DNA of 64,000 bases from contig OY856186.1 in the NCBI GenBank assembly GCA_963693315.1, positions 373,369,663 through 373,433,662 of the forward strand, read 5' to 3'. The stretch is from Diogma glabrata. Taxonomy: Eukaryota > Arthropoda > Insecta > Diptera > Cylindrotomidae. Under the pieces are notes generated by a model that saw nothing but the letters and a program-made list of their open reading frames with translations, searched no databases and was not told the DNA's origin. The position numbers and the translations under genes are program-made. Shown piece after piece: positions 45,531 through 57,969 of this stretch. Every line of letters starts with the position of its first letter. The stretch's first letter is position 1.

Positions 45531-45657
45531 AAAATAGATAGGATGTCATAAGACATCGAAGTTAACAAAATAAAATTTTCTGGAATAACAAGAACTTGCG
45601 ACGAAGGGGATATTATAAGTTTTTGACACGAAGGTAGTGTGTCTGGGATTCCTTTCG

Positions 45658-46757
45658 TCACAAACCCTCTTTCCATTTGTCCAGTATTTTCCCAGAACTC
45701 CATATGTCAGCTAATAGTGGTGTTAGGATTTCAGCTGTGGTAGCTGCATCTGTTTTGAATACTTCCGCTGGTATGTTGTCTGTAACAGCTGCTTTGTTGT
45801 TTTTCAGTTTCTGTATGGCACTTCTAACTTCCCGCTCCGTCGGTGGATGGGTGTTGATAGTTTCGTTATTAGTGTCATCTGCAGGCTGGAAACTTTCCTC
45901 GTTATTTTGGTTGTTGTCTTCGAAGTATTCTTTCCATCTATTAAGCTGCTGTTCGGTTGTTGTTAGGGTCTCACCAGATTCATTCTTTATTGGTGGGGTA
46001 CACGTGTACTTGTTTGTGACCTTTCTTACGCATTGATGTTGCGTGCGCATATTTCTATTTGCGGCTGCTGTTTCAGCAGTCTTGAGAATGTCTTCTGTAT
46101 ATTTTCTGCGATCATTTCTTGCCATCTTTTTCACTTGCTTAGCTGTACTTTCATATTTGCTATGCGCTTCAGTTGTGTTTTGGTGACATAGTTGCACCTT
46201 GAGCTGTCGACGTTCTTCAATTTTCTTCCAAGTATCATCGCTGATCCATGGTTTGCGGGACTTGTCTTGGTATCCGAGCACATCTGTAGCAGTGTTGATG
46301 TAGGCTGCTTCAATTTGTTCCCATTTGTGATCAATATTTAGCTTCATGTTCTGATAGATTGAGCTGGAGCGATTGTTTGAAGATGTCGCGTATGTTCTTG
46401 TCTCTCAATCTATTGGTGTTGAATTTCCTCCGATTAGACTTGTTTTGTTTCACAGCGGCTGGTTTAATTTTAAATGTTGCTATTACCAGTTGGTGGTCGC
46501 TGTGTATGTCTGCTCCACGCATTGTCCTGACATCCTGAAGAGAGGACAGAAATTTTTTGTTAACCAGTACGTGATCGATTTGATTCTTGGTTCTTCCATC
46601 GTGTGATGTCCAAGTGTATTTGTGTATGTTCTTATGTGGGAATTTACTGCCTCCTATGAATAGCTGGTTTGTGACACAACAATCGATGAGCCTATCACCA
46701 TTGTTGTTTCGTGCTGATTCAAGCGCACATCTGCTTTCGCATTTGAGTGACTTTTTT
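45658..46757 (-). pseudogene. RTE-type LINE fragment: endonuclease end and RT beginning
   Basis: Reading the minus strand, the frame from about 46,757 to 46,331 gives ARNNNGDRLIDCCVTNQLF, HKYTWTSHDGRTKNQIDHVL and MRGADIHSDHQLVIATFK: the last third of an AP-type endonuclease with catalytic D and SDH motifs. After a frameshift near 46,345 a 229-residue frame (46,347-45,658) continues with WEQIEAAYINTATDVLGYQ, RKPWISDDTWKKIEERRQLK, RWKEYFEDN and EVRSAIQKLKNNKAAVTDNI, then the start of the RT palm (WSSGKILDKWKEGL). Homology stops abruptly at ~45,655, before the RT catalytic motifs. The fragment is truncated at both ends, with limited decay otherwise. Confidence 0.85.
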
Positions 46758-46769
46758 GTTTCTTTTTAG

Positions 46770-48766
46770 TAAATAGTGGATTGGTTCTTGGGATATTGTT
46801 TTAACTTTGTCTAGAGTATAGATTACAATCAACAAATTTCTACAAAGCTAAATTTTGTTGAATCATTTCAAGAGATATCTTTTGTATTATATTTTATAAT
46901 CTTTTCAAAATAGGTGATCTAAAAAGTGAAGATCAGAACAACGATTATATTTTCAATCAAATTTTATTTGTATTTATTTATAAAAAAGTTAAATTTTTTA
47001 TTTTGTTTTTATTTGACGTAAATTAGATTATATTGATTTAGAATTATTGATAAAAATCTTTAAAAAAAATCTAAATTAAACTGTCAATACACAAGTGAAC
47101 TGAATAATCATAATCAAACCGTTTGACACATCCCACAATTTCGAAAAACTTGAAATCAGATATATTGAAGATCAGGTAATAAGTTATATTTCTTTCGATC
47201 CTACCTACACCTTCGTTGTTCACATATTCATTAAAATCAATATTATTACATTCAATTAGTTAATTCCATATTCAAGTTCCTTAAAAAAAATTTTTTAACA
47301 TATTTTTTAAATAATAATAAATTATGTGTCCATAAAATTGTTATTGATTCGATCGATGACAAAATCAAAACCAAAATTTTCTATGATAATATCAGTATGT
47401 GGTCATTCATCTTATTATTTTGTTCATAAATTAAATAAAGCGAATATTGTTTCATAAAGTAAATACTGTATTTTGTTATTATTTTGGAATAATTAAGACA
47501 CAGAAAATCTTAAAATATTATTTAAAGTGGAAGTGTTTCAAATATTTAAGTAAATAATACTTAAATTTAATAAAAAGTAATCGATACGCCTTCGATATTT
47601 CCATAAATATTATTAATTTACTATTTGAGATATTTGACTACAATACCAAATTAATATTGTTAGCTTTTCAATAAAACTGGCCACTATGATAGTAAACTAA
47701 CCAACGGATGTTGATTGGTATAACATATCCATCCCACTTTGTTTAAAATCAACCAAACCAATTTGTTTCTTTTCGCATGGATGGATATCTTTATTTCATC
47801 CATATCACTTCATAATTGTAGGATTTCGATAAGATACAAGCGAACATCTTGAAATGAAAAGTTAAAAAATATAAGAGGAAACAGTTTAATGTAATACATT
47901 TATATATTTTTCCCTATTACAATACCTACTCACAGGAAAAATAGAATTCCTTAATTAATTTTTAGCAATCAATCTTTTTTTCAACTTTAGATTAGATTTC
48001 AAATGTTTTGATTTAAAAAACAAAAATTTATTTTAACAAATCATTTTTTTAAAATATTTTTTGGTTTTAGTAAAACTTTCGAATCTTCATTCAAAATTTG
48101 GGATATTTGAGACGATGCCATAACTTGTTCGACGGTTGTTGTGAAGCATCCTATCCAGCTGTTATAGCATAAAAGAAATGTTGCTAATTTGACTATATTT
48201 TAACAAACGCATTAAGGATGATCATTGTTCTGAAAAAACTTAATCAATCTTATTGGAGTTATCTAGCATACTCGCCTACCCAGATCAATAGTAATGAACG
48301 ACTAATTCACGATTCATGTATCAAACTATATTGATATGGATTTTAACCCGAGTTTCTCATCATTAGAACTCATAACCCCTCACAGAAATGAAAACAGCCA
48401 TTCTTTTCTCATTCTATCAAGATTGGTGAATAATCCGATTTTTGCAATCTCCAAACAATAATGGATAAACCAGAATTAAATTTACCATTCACCATAATTT
48501 CGAACCATTTTAAAATATTTTGATTAAATCATTTATATGTGTTTATAGCAATCCACGCATAATAAAAAAATAATCTTTAATTTAATATTTTTATTACAAA
48601 TAAACCAGATTCAATCATCAATACCGCAAATATTGACTTTTACTATTACTTTTTCTTAGTCACCATAATGCGATCAAAGAAAATTGCATATCAATCAACC
48701 TTCAGTTGTTACAAGAAATAGCTTCTAGCATCAACATAAAAGACTAACTACATACCAACACCCACT
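46770..48766. other. AT-rich spacer, no gene seen
   Basis: No coding stretch, repeat array or inverted repeat was recognised in this region. Confidence 0.45.
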
Positions 48767-48907
48767 CTAATCCAAGGCAACTTTAATATGACAAATAGAT
48801 GCTTGATTTGTACGAGTTGCAGTTGCAGTCATTCTAAGTGGGATCAATTCTGCATCTCCAAGGCTGAATTTGTCGAATGAAAAGAAAGTATTAGTAATAA
48901 AACTTTT
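48767..48907 (-). CDS. Candidate terminal coding exon, unknown product
   Basis: On the minus strand, an acceptor-like TTTATTTATCATTTTAG ends at 48,908 and is followed in phase 0 by 46 open codons and a TAG (48,769-48,767). The translation begins KSFITNTFFSFDKFS, then LGDAELIPLRMTATATRTNQ and ASICHIKVALD. A second possible acceptor is the TTCAG just before CCTTGG, giving a start at 48,863. Third-position use (GAT, GCA, ATC, ACT, CGT, GCC) is more balanced than the spacer around it. No domain is recognised. It is far upstream, in minus-strand sense, of the sushi exon, so if it truly ends in a stop it belongs to another gene or an alternative transcript. Confidence 0.3.
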   Translation of the reverse strand, partial: KSFITNTFFSFDKFSLGDAELIPLRMTATATRTNQASICHIKVALD

Positions 48908-48909
48908 CT

Positions 48910-51840
48910 AAAATGATAAATAAATGAATCGTTTGATTTAATCGAACAAGCGATCATAATTGCTTATATTTAAGGTTCTTCATGTAATTCTATATCTTTA
49001 AGTTGGATTTTGAGTTATTAAAAGTTAGAATTATTTTTTTTATTTCGGTTTGAAAGAGATTGGTCTCAACTCAAGTGACACAATCTAGTCCGTACAACTA
49101 CAAAAAAAACGTCAATTTGCGACATACATGTCACAACCTGGCATAGACTAGGGTCTTAAATATTTAAATAAGTATTAGTAGTAAGTAAGTATTTTCCTGT
49201 AATTTGTCGGCCATTTTGTTTTTCTCAAATAAATGTCATATTCATAATCACCGACCCCTCAAAAAAACCCCAATATAACATTTCCAGATTATTTGAATAA
49301 TTAATATTGATTTTGAGAATTTATCTGTGATTTTTAGGTTATTTTCAGGTTAGGGTTGACCCGTTGGGCCAATTCTGATACCAGATTCGGATTCAGCACA
49401 TCAAAATCCATAGAACTGCATATGTCTCGACCCCAGATCCGGATAGTTTTTTTTTCTGTTGCCTTGTAAGAATAAATAAAAGAATAAAAGAGAGTAATTT
49501 ACATGTACATTTTATAAAATGGATAATTAAATTTAATTTTGTCTTAAATAATATATGATTTTGTTGAAATATTGAATTTTAAATGGTTTTCTATCTAAAT
49601 TTATGTGGAAAGAGTACAGTTTTTTGGTAAAAATAATTAAAACAGTCACAAAAAACAAACGGTCATTTTAAATAATTAATTTTAGTGATTTAAAAAAATT
49701 ATTACATTCATTTAATATTTTATTCTCGTCTTATTTAATGACGGTATACTGATATTTTAATTTATTTTTTCAAAATATTAAGAAATTATGGAAAATTAAT
49801 ATTATTTTCTGTATATAGGCAAAATATTTAAATTTTCGATTTCTAATTGTTTTTCATTTAAATTGTCACATAAAACAATGATCAAAACTGAACGAATCAA
49901 TTACAAATGCAATCCAATATACGATTGCTATCGTCATTTGACGTAATGACGTAGCTAATATTATTGGTCTAGGAACAATTCATATCGTTTCAAAAGATTC
50001 TAGAATCTAGACGATCATGATTCATGACAAAAGTCATACAGAAAATTATAACATTTGTTTTTAATTTTTCGATACAAATAAGTGACTTTAAGTTTAAGTC
50101 TCAGAAAGTTACAATTCAAATTTTCATTAAAAATATTTTAAAACACGATTCTATGACTACGATTGGAATTAATAGGACTCTTACGTCTAACTTTACACTT
50201 AGAACCGATTGTATGAACAACGTTGGATGGAAAAAAAGTCCGAAAATAAAGTTATATCTTCATCCAAGAATTTCATTTTAGTCGATTGTATGAACACGGA
50301 TGGAATTTTTTGTATTTTGGTTTTTATTGCATTTTTATAGCAGTATTTTTATAAATGTCAATACTTTTTCTTTTACTTATTAAATAAATTTAATTATATA
50401 TTAAAAAAAATTATTTGAAACTAAAATTAATTATATTAAAAATATTGTTTATTTTACTATTAATTTAAATCAAAAAACAAATTTTAGAAACGCACAAATT
50501 TAAATTAAAAAGTTATCACAAATTCAAAACAAAATTATCCTGCTATGCGCATGTCAAGAATCATCCTGCTATGCGCATAATCTATACAAGAAAAACAGCA
50601 GATAAAACAGATAATAGAAGACAATTCTCGGATACATTTTTTGTTCTATTGTGATTCATACAATACAAACGACGTTATATCCGAAAATATATCTTCTATT
50701 CGCGTTCAGACAATCGGCTCTTAAGGTAGTAAATGTGATTAAAAACTACCAGAATAGACTACATAAGACGGGTAGTGATATTTTGGAAAATTTATAGACA
50801 CGGTTATATTTTTTGTCTGTACAATTTTTTAATGTCTTTAGACAAAAAAGACAAAAATAAATAAAATAAAAACAAAACAAAGATAATAAAAAAATTAAGC
50901 AAATAAAAACAAGATATAACAAACAATTGATAAAAAAATTTCAAAAAAGTAGCCTATCCCTTCCCTTCCCAGAAACCCATCTGTATGTCCAACTTTTCTC
51001 CAAAACTTCATAACTACGTCCGAATATTTTAAAATCCAGCGACAATGAGTTTCGTTCAACTTGGATGACAGAACTTAAAGATATTGAAGTTTCAAATACA
51101 ATTTTTAGAACCATCTAAACCTAATCAAAAATTTTCATCAAAATTGAATTACAGGACGCAAAGTTATAGCATTAGCAAATAAACATTGGTTCTTGTGACC
51201 CCCTCACTTTATCGAAATTTGCTCAAAATTTATCAAAGCTATATATGATAGATTGTTTCTTCAGAATCAAATGCCCAAACTAGGAGCAGCTATTGAAGTT
51301 TAAAATAAACATTTTTTAGGGCAACTTCAACTCCAATTACACCCAAAAGCTATCATGACTATGGCGAGCCGCACTAAAGTACCGAGTTCAGAGTATCTAG
51401 ATTCAACCAAATCAAATGGCAAGACCTAAAGTTATTGAAGTTTCAAATAAACAGATGTGGAGAACTATTTAAATAGCTCAGCTGCGAACGGGGTCACCTT
51501 GATATTAAAATAACTTTAGGAGTAATGTGCCTTGTCTAGACAACACTGATCTCTGAGTAGATGTACTTTTCTTTTTCTCCGCTAGTAGCGGAAATCATAT
51601 AAACAACAAAATAAAAAAAACATAGATGAAGTAAGTAGGAGAGTATCCATCTAAGGATTCGGTTCAGTGACGGAGAAGCCGACTGTCATGTTGATATCTA
51701 GCAACACTGCAAGTTTCAACCCTCTAATTGGGGCACACTGCTAATTGGGGCACCTGCGCTAGTGAGGCGACTTCCTTGAAACATTTCAAGCCTTCCAAGT
51801 TGTCCTAAAATGCCAAAAAGAAAGCATGGAAAGTTTTTAT
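48910..51840. other. Spacer with weak repeats, no supported gene
   Basis: Degenerate direct repeats: GATTNTATGAMNACG-GTTGGA at 50,149, 50,207 and 50,283, and ATTGAAGTTTMAAATA at 51,081, 51,289 and 51,434. The latter resemble family B in style. CTAGAATCTAG-type palindrome near 50,000. The 85-residue frame at 50,024 overlaps the first set and is unconvincing. Confidence 0.4.
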
Positions 51841-51879
51841 ACTGTTAAAGATTATGCCGGATGGGCCAAAAGAATTAAA

Positions 51880-53905
51880 TATCCAGACCCGGTGACCCTA
51901 CTTGGGCCTCTGCTGCCAACAGGTAGAGATCACAAGGTCATTCCTCAAAGGTTCCAATGGCTATGGCAACCCAGTCTTTTTGTAATCTGGGGAGAGATCA
52001 ACTAGGGGTATCTGTTATAGATGCAGTGAAGGATGACGGTAGGATTAAGTCTCCTAACTGGAGGAAGGTGATAACGGTACTAGTCGAAATATGTTTAGAA
52101 TTAATCAGCAAAAATCGGTAGTCGATTTCTGTCTGCAAAGATGGATGGTGGTTGGGGGCTGGATTGGCATGTGCTGATCTTCAATCTTTGACACTATACA
52201 AGATTCAGTCTGTCCTTTTCTTATACGTCCAATTGAGAAATCTTTAGACTGTAGTAAATATTCCTTGGTCAATTTCTGCGAGTCAGTCCTGGGGCGATCA
52301 CCCATACCCTTATGGATTTAGGAATGGTGAAATCATTAGTCAGCTAGATTGACCTGCTTCTTAGGGGAAGGATTGTCGGAGCCTGTTTCGGTGATGATAT
52401 TACTCGCAGGTTCGAAAGAAGAGACATACGAGTATTGTCACCATTCACCCTTTCTTTGGATCTTGGTTAATAATTGATATATTGGAAAACCGACCGGAGA
52501 ACGTGGCCTCATGGTGAATTCTTTTCGATGATGTTGCTATTTTTGCCTTTGACAAATAGCCTGGTACTCTTAGGGTTCTAATGCAAAGTGCTCTTTGCAT
52601 CCTCTCTAAAAGGACTGATAGCTGTAGACTGCGGGTTAATCCACAGAAATTGAAATTGATTCCTTTCTATAGGAAACGAAAACAACCTTAATTTGAACCA
52701 CCAACTTTAAACGGAATCTGCCTGAGCATCACTGATAAGGCTAATTACTTAGGGCTTATTCTGGATATTAAACTAAGCTGGAAGTGCAACATTCTTGATA
52801 GAGTGCGGGAAGCAAATATAGCACTTTATTAGGGCAAAATGCATTTGGACGATGATGGAATCTCAAGCCCAATGTTGTCCACTGATATACAGCCCGACCA
52901 ACCCTATTCTATCGGGGTCACGACTTCGTAGCTGGCTCTAACCATAATGGTGAATCAAAAACTCTAGTGTAGCTTTAAAGAGCACACCTACCGTAGTACT
53001 AGAAATATTATTCGTAAAGCGATATTTTAGCCAAACAGATAACTACCAGTATGGCCATTAGGCTGAATTCTGCCGGGATGTAGAGTTTTAGCAATATTTG
53101 GTACTCCTTAATACCTTGCATAAAGGAATATTTTTTCGACTCTTGAAAGTTTGCTTCACTGCTGCTATGCCTAGGACTGGAAAAGTGAACTAGATAAACA
53201 TACAGGTATTGTCAACTTCTACACAAATAGAAGGGAAATGAATGGGATGGTCAGTTGTGAAGCATTCTGCAAAGAATTAAATTTAAACCTCTCATTTCAC
53301 GTACCTGATCACTACAATGTCTTTCAAGGTGAACTTGCACCTGTAAAACAGACCTCAGCGTAATTGAAGTATAATCTGCTTGGGATATCAACATCTTTAC
53401 GAACAGTCAAGCTGCAATAAAAGCGTTAGAGCCAGGCGTTACCTCGACGAATTTATCTCGGAACTGTCTGGCATCTCTAAACCAGCTGGCTGATCAGTAA
53501 AACAGTCACCATGTTTGATCGCCAGAGTATTTTGGTATAACGAAGAATAAGAATGCCATACGAACTCGGCAAGGCATTTGCTGCATCGTGTCACAAAGCG
53601 TGACTATGTTATCCTCTTGTTTCGTGCAAACTTCTACTCCAAAAGGAGGCGTAAGCGCGTGAGAGTCAGGCCTCCCAGTCTTATCAACTGACATCAGTAA
53701 AACTCAGAGATATCAGCATGGTCGTGGGTGTCGTTACGGGAGACTGTTTTATCAGCCAACATGCAAGCAGACTGGGTATCTTCGCCTATGACTACTGTCA
53801 CAACCGCAATGATAATCAGGATGGCAAAATGTTTCTCCATCTTCTCTGCTTGTGTCCTGGTTTACCTTAGACCAGTCTCAGGGTCGTTATTAATAATTGG
53901 CAAAA
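51880..53905 (+). pseudogene. Decayed LINE with RNase H domain (LOA/I-type), no intact frame
   Basis: Several conserved blocks survive in order through many stops. RT motif C is at 52,521 (LFDDVAIFAFD, YADD changed to FDD). The thumb at 52,620-52,870 reads LRVNPQKLKLIPFYRKRK, TLNGICLSITDKANYLGLIL and DIKLSWKCNILDRVREANIA. An RNase H-like stretch at 53,190-53,350 gives GIVNFYTNRREMNGM and ELNLNLSFHVPDHYNVFQGE, the usual YTDG being YTNR. The C-terminal zinc-knuckle region at 53,710-53,890 reads VVGVVTGDCFISQHASRLGI, FAYDYCHNR and LHLLCLCPGLP. RNase H after RT is found in I, LOA and R1-type elements. The region is markedly less AT-rich than its flanks, which marks its extent. Short minus-strand frames here are shadows. 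Confidence 0.75.
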
Positions 53906-54235
53906 CAAAATGAAAGAATTTAAATACTTCATTGCAAAATAAAAACATAAAACATACTTGTTTCAACATCGAATAATAAATAGATGCTAAATTATTCAAA
54001 TATTAAAAATCATTAAATAAAAAATTAAATAACAATAATTTTAATCAACACTGTAACTTGCAAACGAAATAAAAACTAAAATATAAATTTCGCACATCAA
54101 ACTAGTATTTGAATAATAGTTTTTTTAGTAATCTTTCCTACTTAAACATACATAATACATTATTGAGAACAGAATTATTAAAATTAATAAGAAATGAGAC
54201 ATATGAGATGATGTTTTATGGTATCGTTTTTTTTA

Positions 54236-54310
54236 AGTGAAAACTTCTTTAGGCGCGTGGTGCGATTTTGTATTAGGATAAATTTATATATTCAAATTAT
54301 CGTCACGCTA
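54236..54310 (+). repeat. Family C copy
   Basis: GTGAAAACTTCTTTAGGCGC, then GATTTTGTAT and AAATTTATATATTC followed by ATCGTCA. It is repeated in direct orientation at 54,963-55,035 and inverted at 61-131. Confidence 0.6.
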
Positions 54311-54962
54311 GTTTATTTAAATACCAATAAATAAAATACCAAATTGCAATATGAATATCGTGGTCGACTGAGGTTCTACAGGTCGAGGGTTCAGTTCCTG
54401 GAGTGGTACATTTTTCTATTGTTTTTTTTTTATTTTTATTAAATACCATTAAAATTATTGTTTTATTATTCATGAATCCATAAAAATCATAAAACTTTCT
54501 TTTTACGAACTTTAAATTGATCGATAATGCAGTTTTTTAAAGTTATTGCCACCGGTTTTTCCGTTTTGTTCAAATTATTTTCATTTATTTATTTTCATTC
54601 ATTATTTTCCATAATCTCATTCCCGTGAAATAAAATAAGAAAAATAAAAACTACTATTTGAGTATGTATTTCTCTTTCAATATTAGTTGACATCTTCATC
54701 ACAAAAGATTGATTTAAACACAGTTTAAGGCTGTGGACAATTTACGGTATTTAAATTTATTGAAAGTGTAGTTTTTTAAGGTTATTGCTATTGTCTTTTA
54801 GCACAGTGTGACGTCAATGCGAAATAAATTTTAGAATGCATTCAGGTGATTTTTACGACATCTCAATATTTTATACAGTTTTTAAAAGAACTGTTTTGTG
54901 GCTATTCTGTTTTTTTAAACTTTTTGTTGGTATTTTCTGTTGGTGATTGTTGTACAATTTAT

Positions 54963-55035
54963 GAAGTGAAAAGTCCTTTAGGCGCGTTGTAGGATTTTGT
55001 ATGGGGAAAAATTTATATATTCGAGTCATCGTCAT
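54963..55035 (+). repeat. Family C copy
   Basis: GTGAAAAGTCCTTTAGGCGC with GATTTTGTAT, AAATTTATATATTC and ATCGTCATC, 727 bp downstream of the preceding copy. The two may be ends of one element; the interval contains no coding sequence. Confidence 0.6.
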
Positions 55036-55039
55036 CCTA

Positions 55040-56250
55040 AATTAATATTAAATGAAAAACAAATGTTAAAAGAGAATGAGACAAATTGTAATCATTTGTT
55101 ATTTTATTATTTCTTATTCTCATTTTCTTGATTTATAATTTGTTTTTTGTTTTCTTTTTTATTGAATTTGATTTTTTTTCTCCACTTCACCTGTGGAGTT
55201 AGTACCAAAGAAAAACTAAACGTTTTTATTCAATGACTCAAGGAAGCTACCAGCATCTAAGAAAGATAGCACTCTTAATTCTTGGTATTGTTGATACCCT
55301 GAATATTTTTGGATGCCATATTGTTTTTAAATTAGTTCAACAGAGGGTTACTAGTAGAAAATATCACCACCAAAGATTGGAAGATACCCGCTTGCAGTGT
55401 GTGTAATGTGGTTTGAAAGTTTAGTATTATGTTTTTTGGCTATACCATGCGCCCGTAGTGGTTTTAACGATTAATAAAACAAGAAAGGAAAGAAGTTAAA
55501 CATTTGTGCCATTTTTTTTGCCTCAGAAATCAAGATTGACAAACAAAATCCTGAATGTTGTAAAAATCTAATTTTCAGAGTGTAATGTTATTCTCTTCAT
55601 GTAATTAAAACATCCTCAAAAACATTTTTATGTTTAATGCACTTAGATAAACAGTCTGATTCCCTTATCAGATTACACGAGAAGTTTAGTTACCTTTTCA
55701 CATTGTATTCCAGTAACTAAATTCATGTTTAGAAGTTGTTATCAAAATACAATAAAACACTTACTTGAATGTCAAGTTAAATTAATTTATTACACTCGTG
55801 TATGTATATTGTATATATATTTATTTTTTTTTTTTGTAATAAATTTACATTAAGACAATATTTTATTAGTTTTGTAATTTTTGTTTTTTCTTGCGTTTTT
55901 CTATTTTTAATTATAAAAATTCAAAAATAATATTAGTTTTATTTTTGTTATTTTTTTACTTCTAAATATATTTTCGTTGTTTATTAATTTTTATATAAGA
56001 AGACTGGAATATCCCTTTATTAAGAAAAACGTGAATTAAAGTTAAAACAATAAATGTTTGTCATTTTAAAAATGTCGGTTGTCAGAATTTTTTAATTGCA
56101 TTAAATGGTTCTAGGAATCGTCACCAAAAAATATATAGGTTATATACAAAAAATATATAGGACATACAGTGTATGTCAATAAAACTCAATATCAGTCGCA
56201 AAGCAATATTAAAACCAATCAAATTTGTTTTGATTTTAGGGATCTTCTTC
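55040..56250. other. AT-rich spacer, no gene seen
   Basis: T- and A-rich tracts (55,820-55,980). No reading frame or repeat supported. Confidence 0.45.
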
Positions 56251-56261
56251 TTGGACAAAGC

Positions 56262-56405
56262 TTAAAGGTCAGTAGACGGGTGTGTTAAATGAATTTCAAA
56301 ATATATTTTGGGGTTAAATGAGAGTGCCGAGCGTGCTCAGAGGAAGTTGAAAATCGTCTCCATTTCCTTTTCTTACTCCCTAATAGTTATTGTATGATAG
56401 ATTAT
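56262..56405 (+). pseudogene. Possible LINE ORF2 terminal zinc-knuckle remnant
   Basis: One plus frame reads CRACSEEVENRLHFLFLLP after a short decayed stretch. This matches the C-x2-C-x9-H spacing of the terminal knuckle of RNase H-type LINEs, with the last Cys replaced. Only ~45 codons are recognisable and upstream frames are broken. Confidence 0.35.
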
Positions 56406-56409
56406 TTTC

Positions 56410-57340
56410 ATTACGACTTTCTAGGATATGATATACATAGGTAGGTGTTAGGCATTGCAATTGTGGAATTCCGTACCCGGAATACCAGGAACCCGACACA
56501 TTTTTATGATTCTGAAATTCCAGGATTAATGGAATACACTCTCACAGTTATGACCACGACTAGTTAGCTTCCATGGCATTATATATGGTTAAGCTAGGGT
56601 CTGAAATCAAAAAATAAATCTTTCGATTGGACGATCTTTGGGAGATCCATTGAAGTTAATGTCTCACTAAGAATAAGAAAAGCTGAAATCACACCAAACA
56701 GCTGATGCGGTTGAGTAAAAAGGTGGTAACTGGTTGGTACAACCTTGAATAATTGGTTGGTAAAAGATGCCATGAGGAATATAGTTTGCACTGGAACCCT
56801 TATAGCTGATATTTTCTTCATCTAACGCCTTCTTTGAGGAACTACCAATGACATATTTTCTTTTGAAATTACTCGGTTCTCTCTCTCAGACTATCGATTA
56901 AGTGGACCTTGATCGATTCCATTCCACCATTTTTTTCTTCTGGAAGTTAAACGTCGACAGTTTATAGGTGTTGCCGACTGTCATTTGAATAACGAGCAAC
57001 ATTTTATCTTTGTTTTACGCCCGATATTGAACAAAAGCCTTTCATACACATTAAATGTTGTCGACTTGGTATATATAATTTAACGACATTACTTCCAGAC
57101 ACTGTAACGACCAACAAAATTCTGTTCAATAGACATTTTCTTTTAAAATCTAAAATAAACAGTTCTTACATAATCAACATACATTCCGTACTATCAGACC
57201 GTTTGGGGTTCGTTTCACAAAATAATATCTGTCTATTTATGACGTTCCACTTTAATGGATAATTTTAAAGCATTTAACCGATCTTATATTTCGATGATTA
57301 ATCAATTATTTTTTTATTATTATTTTTGTTTTTCATGTGA
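56410..57340. other. Spacer, no supported gene
   Basis: Moderately AT-rich, no recognisable domain. The 75-residue minus-strand frame at 56,594 has no supporting signal. Confidence 0.4.
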
Positions 57341-57345
57341 GACAA

Positions 57346-57967
57346 ATTTTTTTTTTTTTTATAATAAAATGTGATGTGTAGTAGGCATTACAATATGTGT
57401 CACAACAACACATAAAAACCTTTTAAGACCAAGGTCCCACAACAACATGCGTTCAAAGGATGTTAATGGACGCAAATCTGTTTTTTTTTTTTTATATTTT
57501 TTTGTTAAATAATGGATAACTAAACCATAAATCCTATCACATATAAAATATGACATAGGCCAATATTTCGTGATAGGATAGAGAAAATAAAAATAAAATA
57601 AGGGGTAAAAAGCAAATTTGTTTTAAAAATTTGCAGGAACAAAACTAAAATTGGTTTGCCAATAGTCCAGCTAATGGCATAATCCTTGATTATGGGACGC
57701 AGTATATTTTTCAATGATTAAAGCTCAGATATATAGTTATATGAAGGCTCGTTTCTTCGAGCAAGCTACAGCGTTCCAGCATCAAGGAATATTCATTACC
57801 TAAGATTGAGAGTGCTACCGTTGACTGAATACAGTTCATCCGCCAGCACCCCTAAAATATCACCTTGGCTAGTGATATCTCACTGCTATTGCCAGTGGTA
57901 TGCAATATCTCACGTTAACTCATATGCCAATAGCAGGGACTGGAGTACGCGGGGTTGTCACACCCGT
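57346..57967 (-). mobile_element. Family A: ~620-bp LINE-tailed non-autonomous retroelement
   Basis: On the minus strand it starts ACGGGTGTGACAACC (57,967) and ends in a poly(A) run (the plus-strand T tract at 57,346-57,360). The last ~115 bp (CGCATGTTGTTGTGGGACC, then TTAAAAGG and TGTTGTTGTGACACATATTG) match the 3' end of the CR1/L2-like LINE at 28,030-28,126. The upstream ~450 bp has no RT homology but is shared with copies at 6,110-6,695, 14,248-14,434 and 15,420-15,512. A short retroelement that borrows a LINE 3' tail is the arrangement of SINEs or internally deleted LINEs. A hydrophobic frame (57,520-57,714) is present, but not demonstrably conserved. Confidence 0.75.
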
Positions 57968-57969
57968 GG

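Noticed and set aside
52105..53913. Short frames on both strands between 52.1 and 53.9 kb
   Set aside because: They are chance openings in a decayed plus-strand LINE; only the 53,728-53,913 frame coincides with genuine C-terminal homology.
54355..54420. tRNA-like segment with GGGTTCAGTTCC
   Set aside because: Only a weak B-box-like motif; no acceptor stem, no proper T-arm pairing and no anticodon arm could be drawn.
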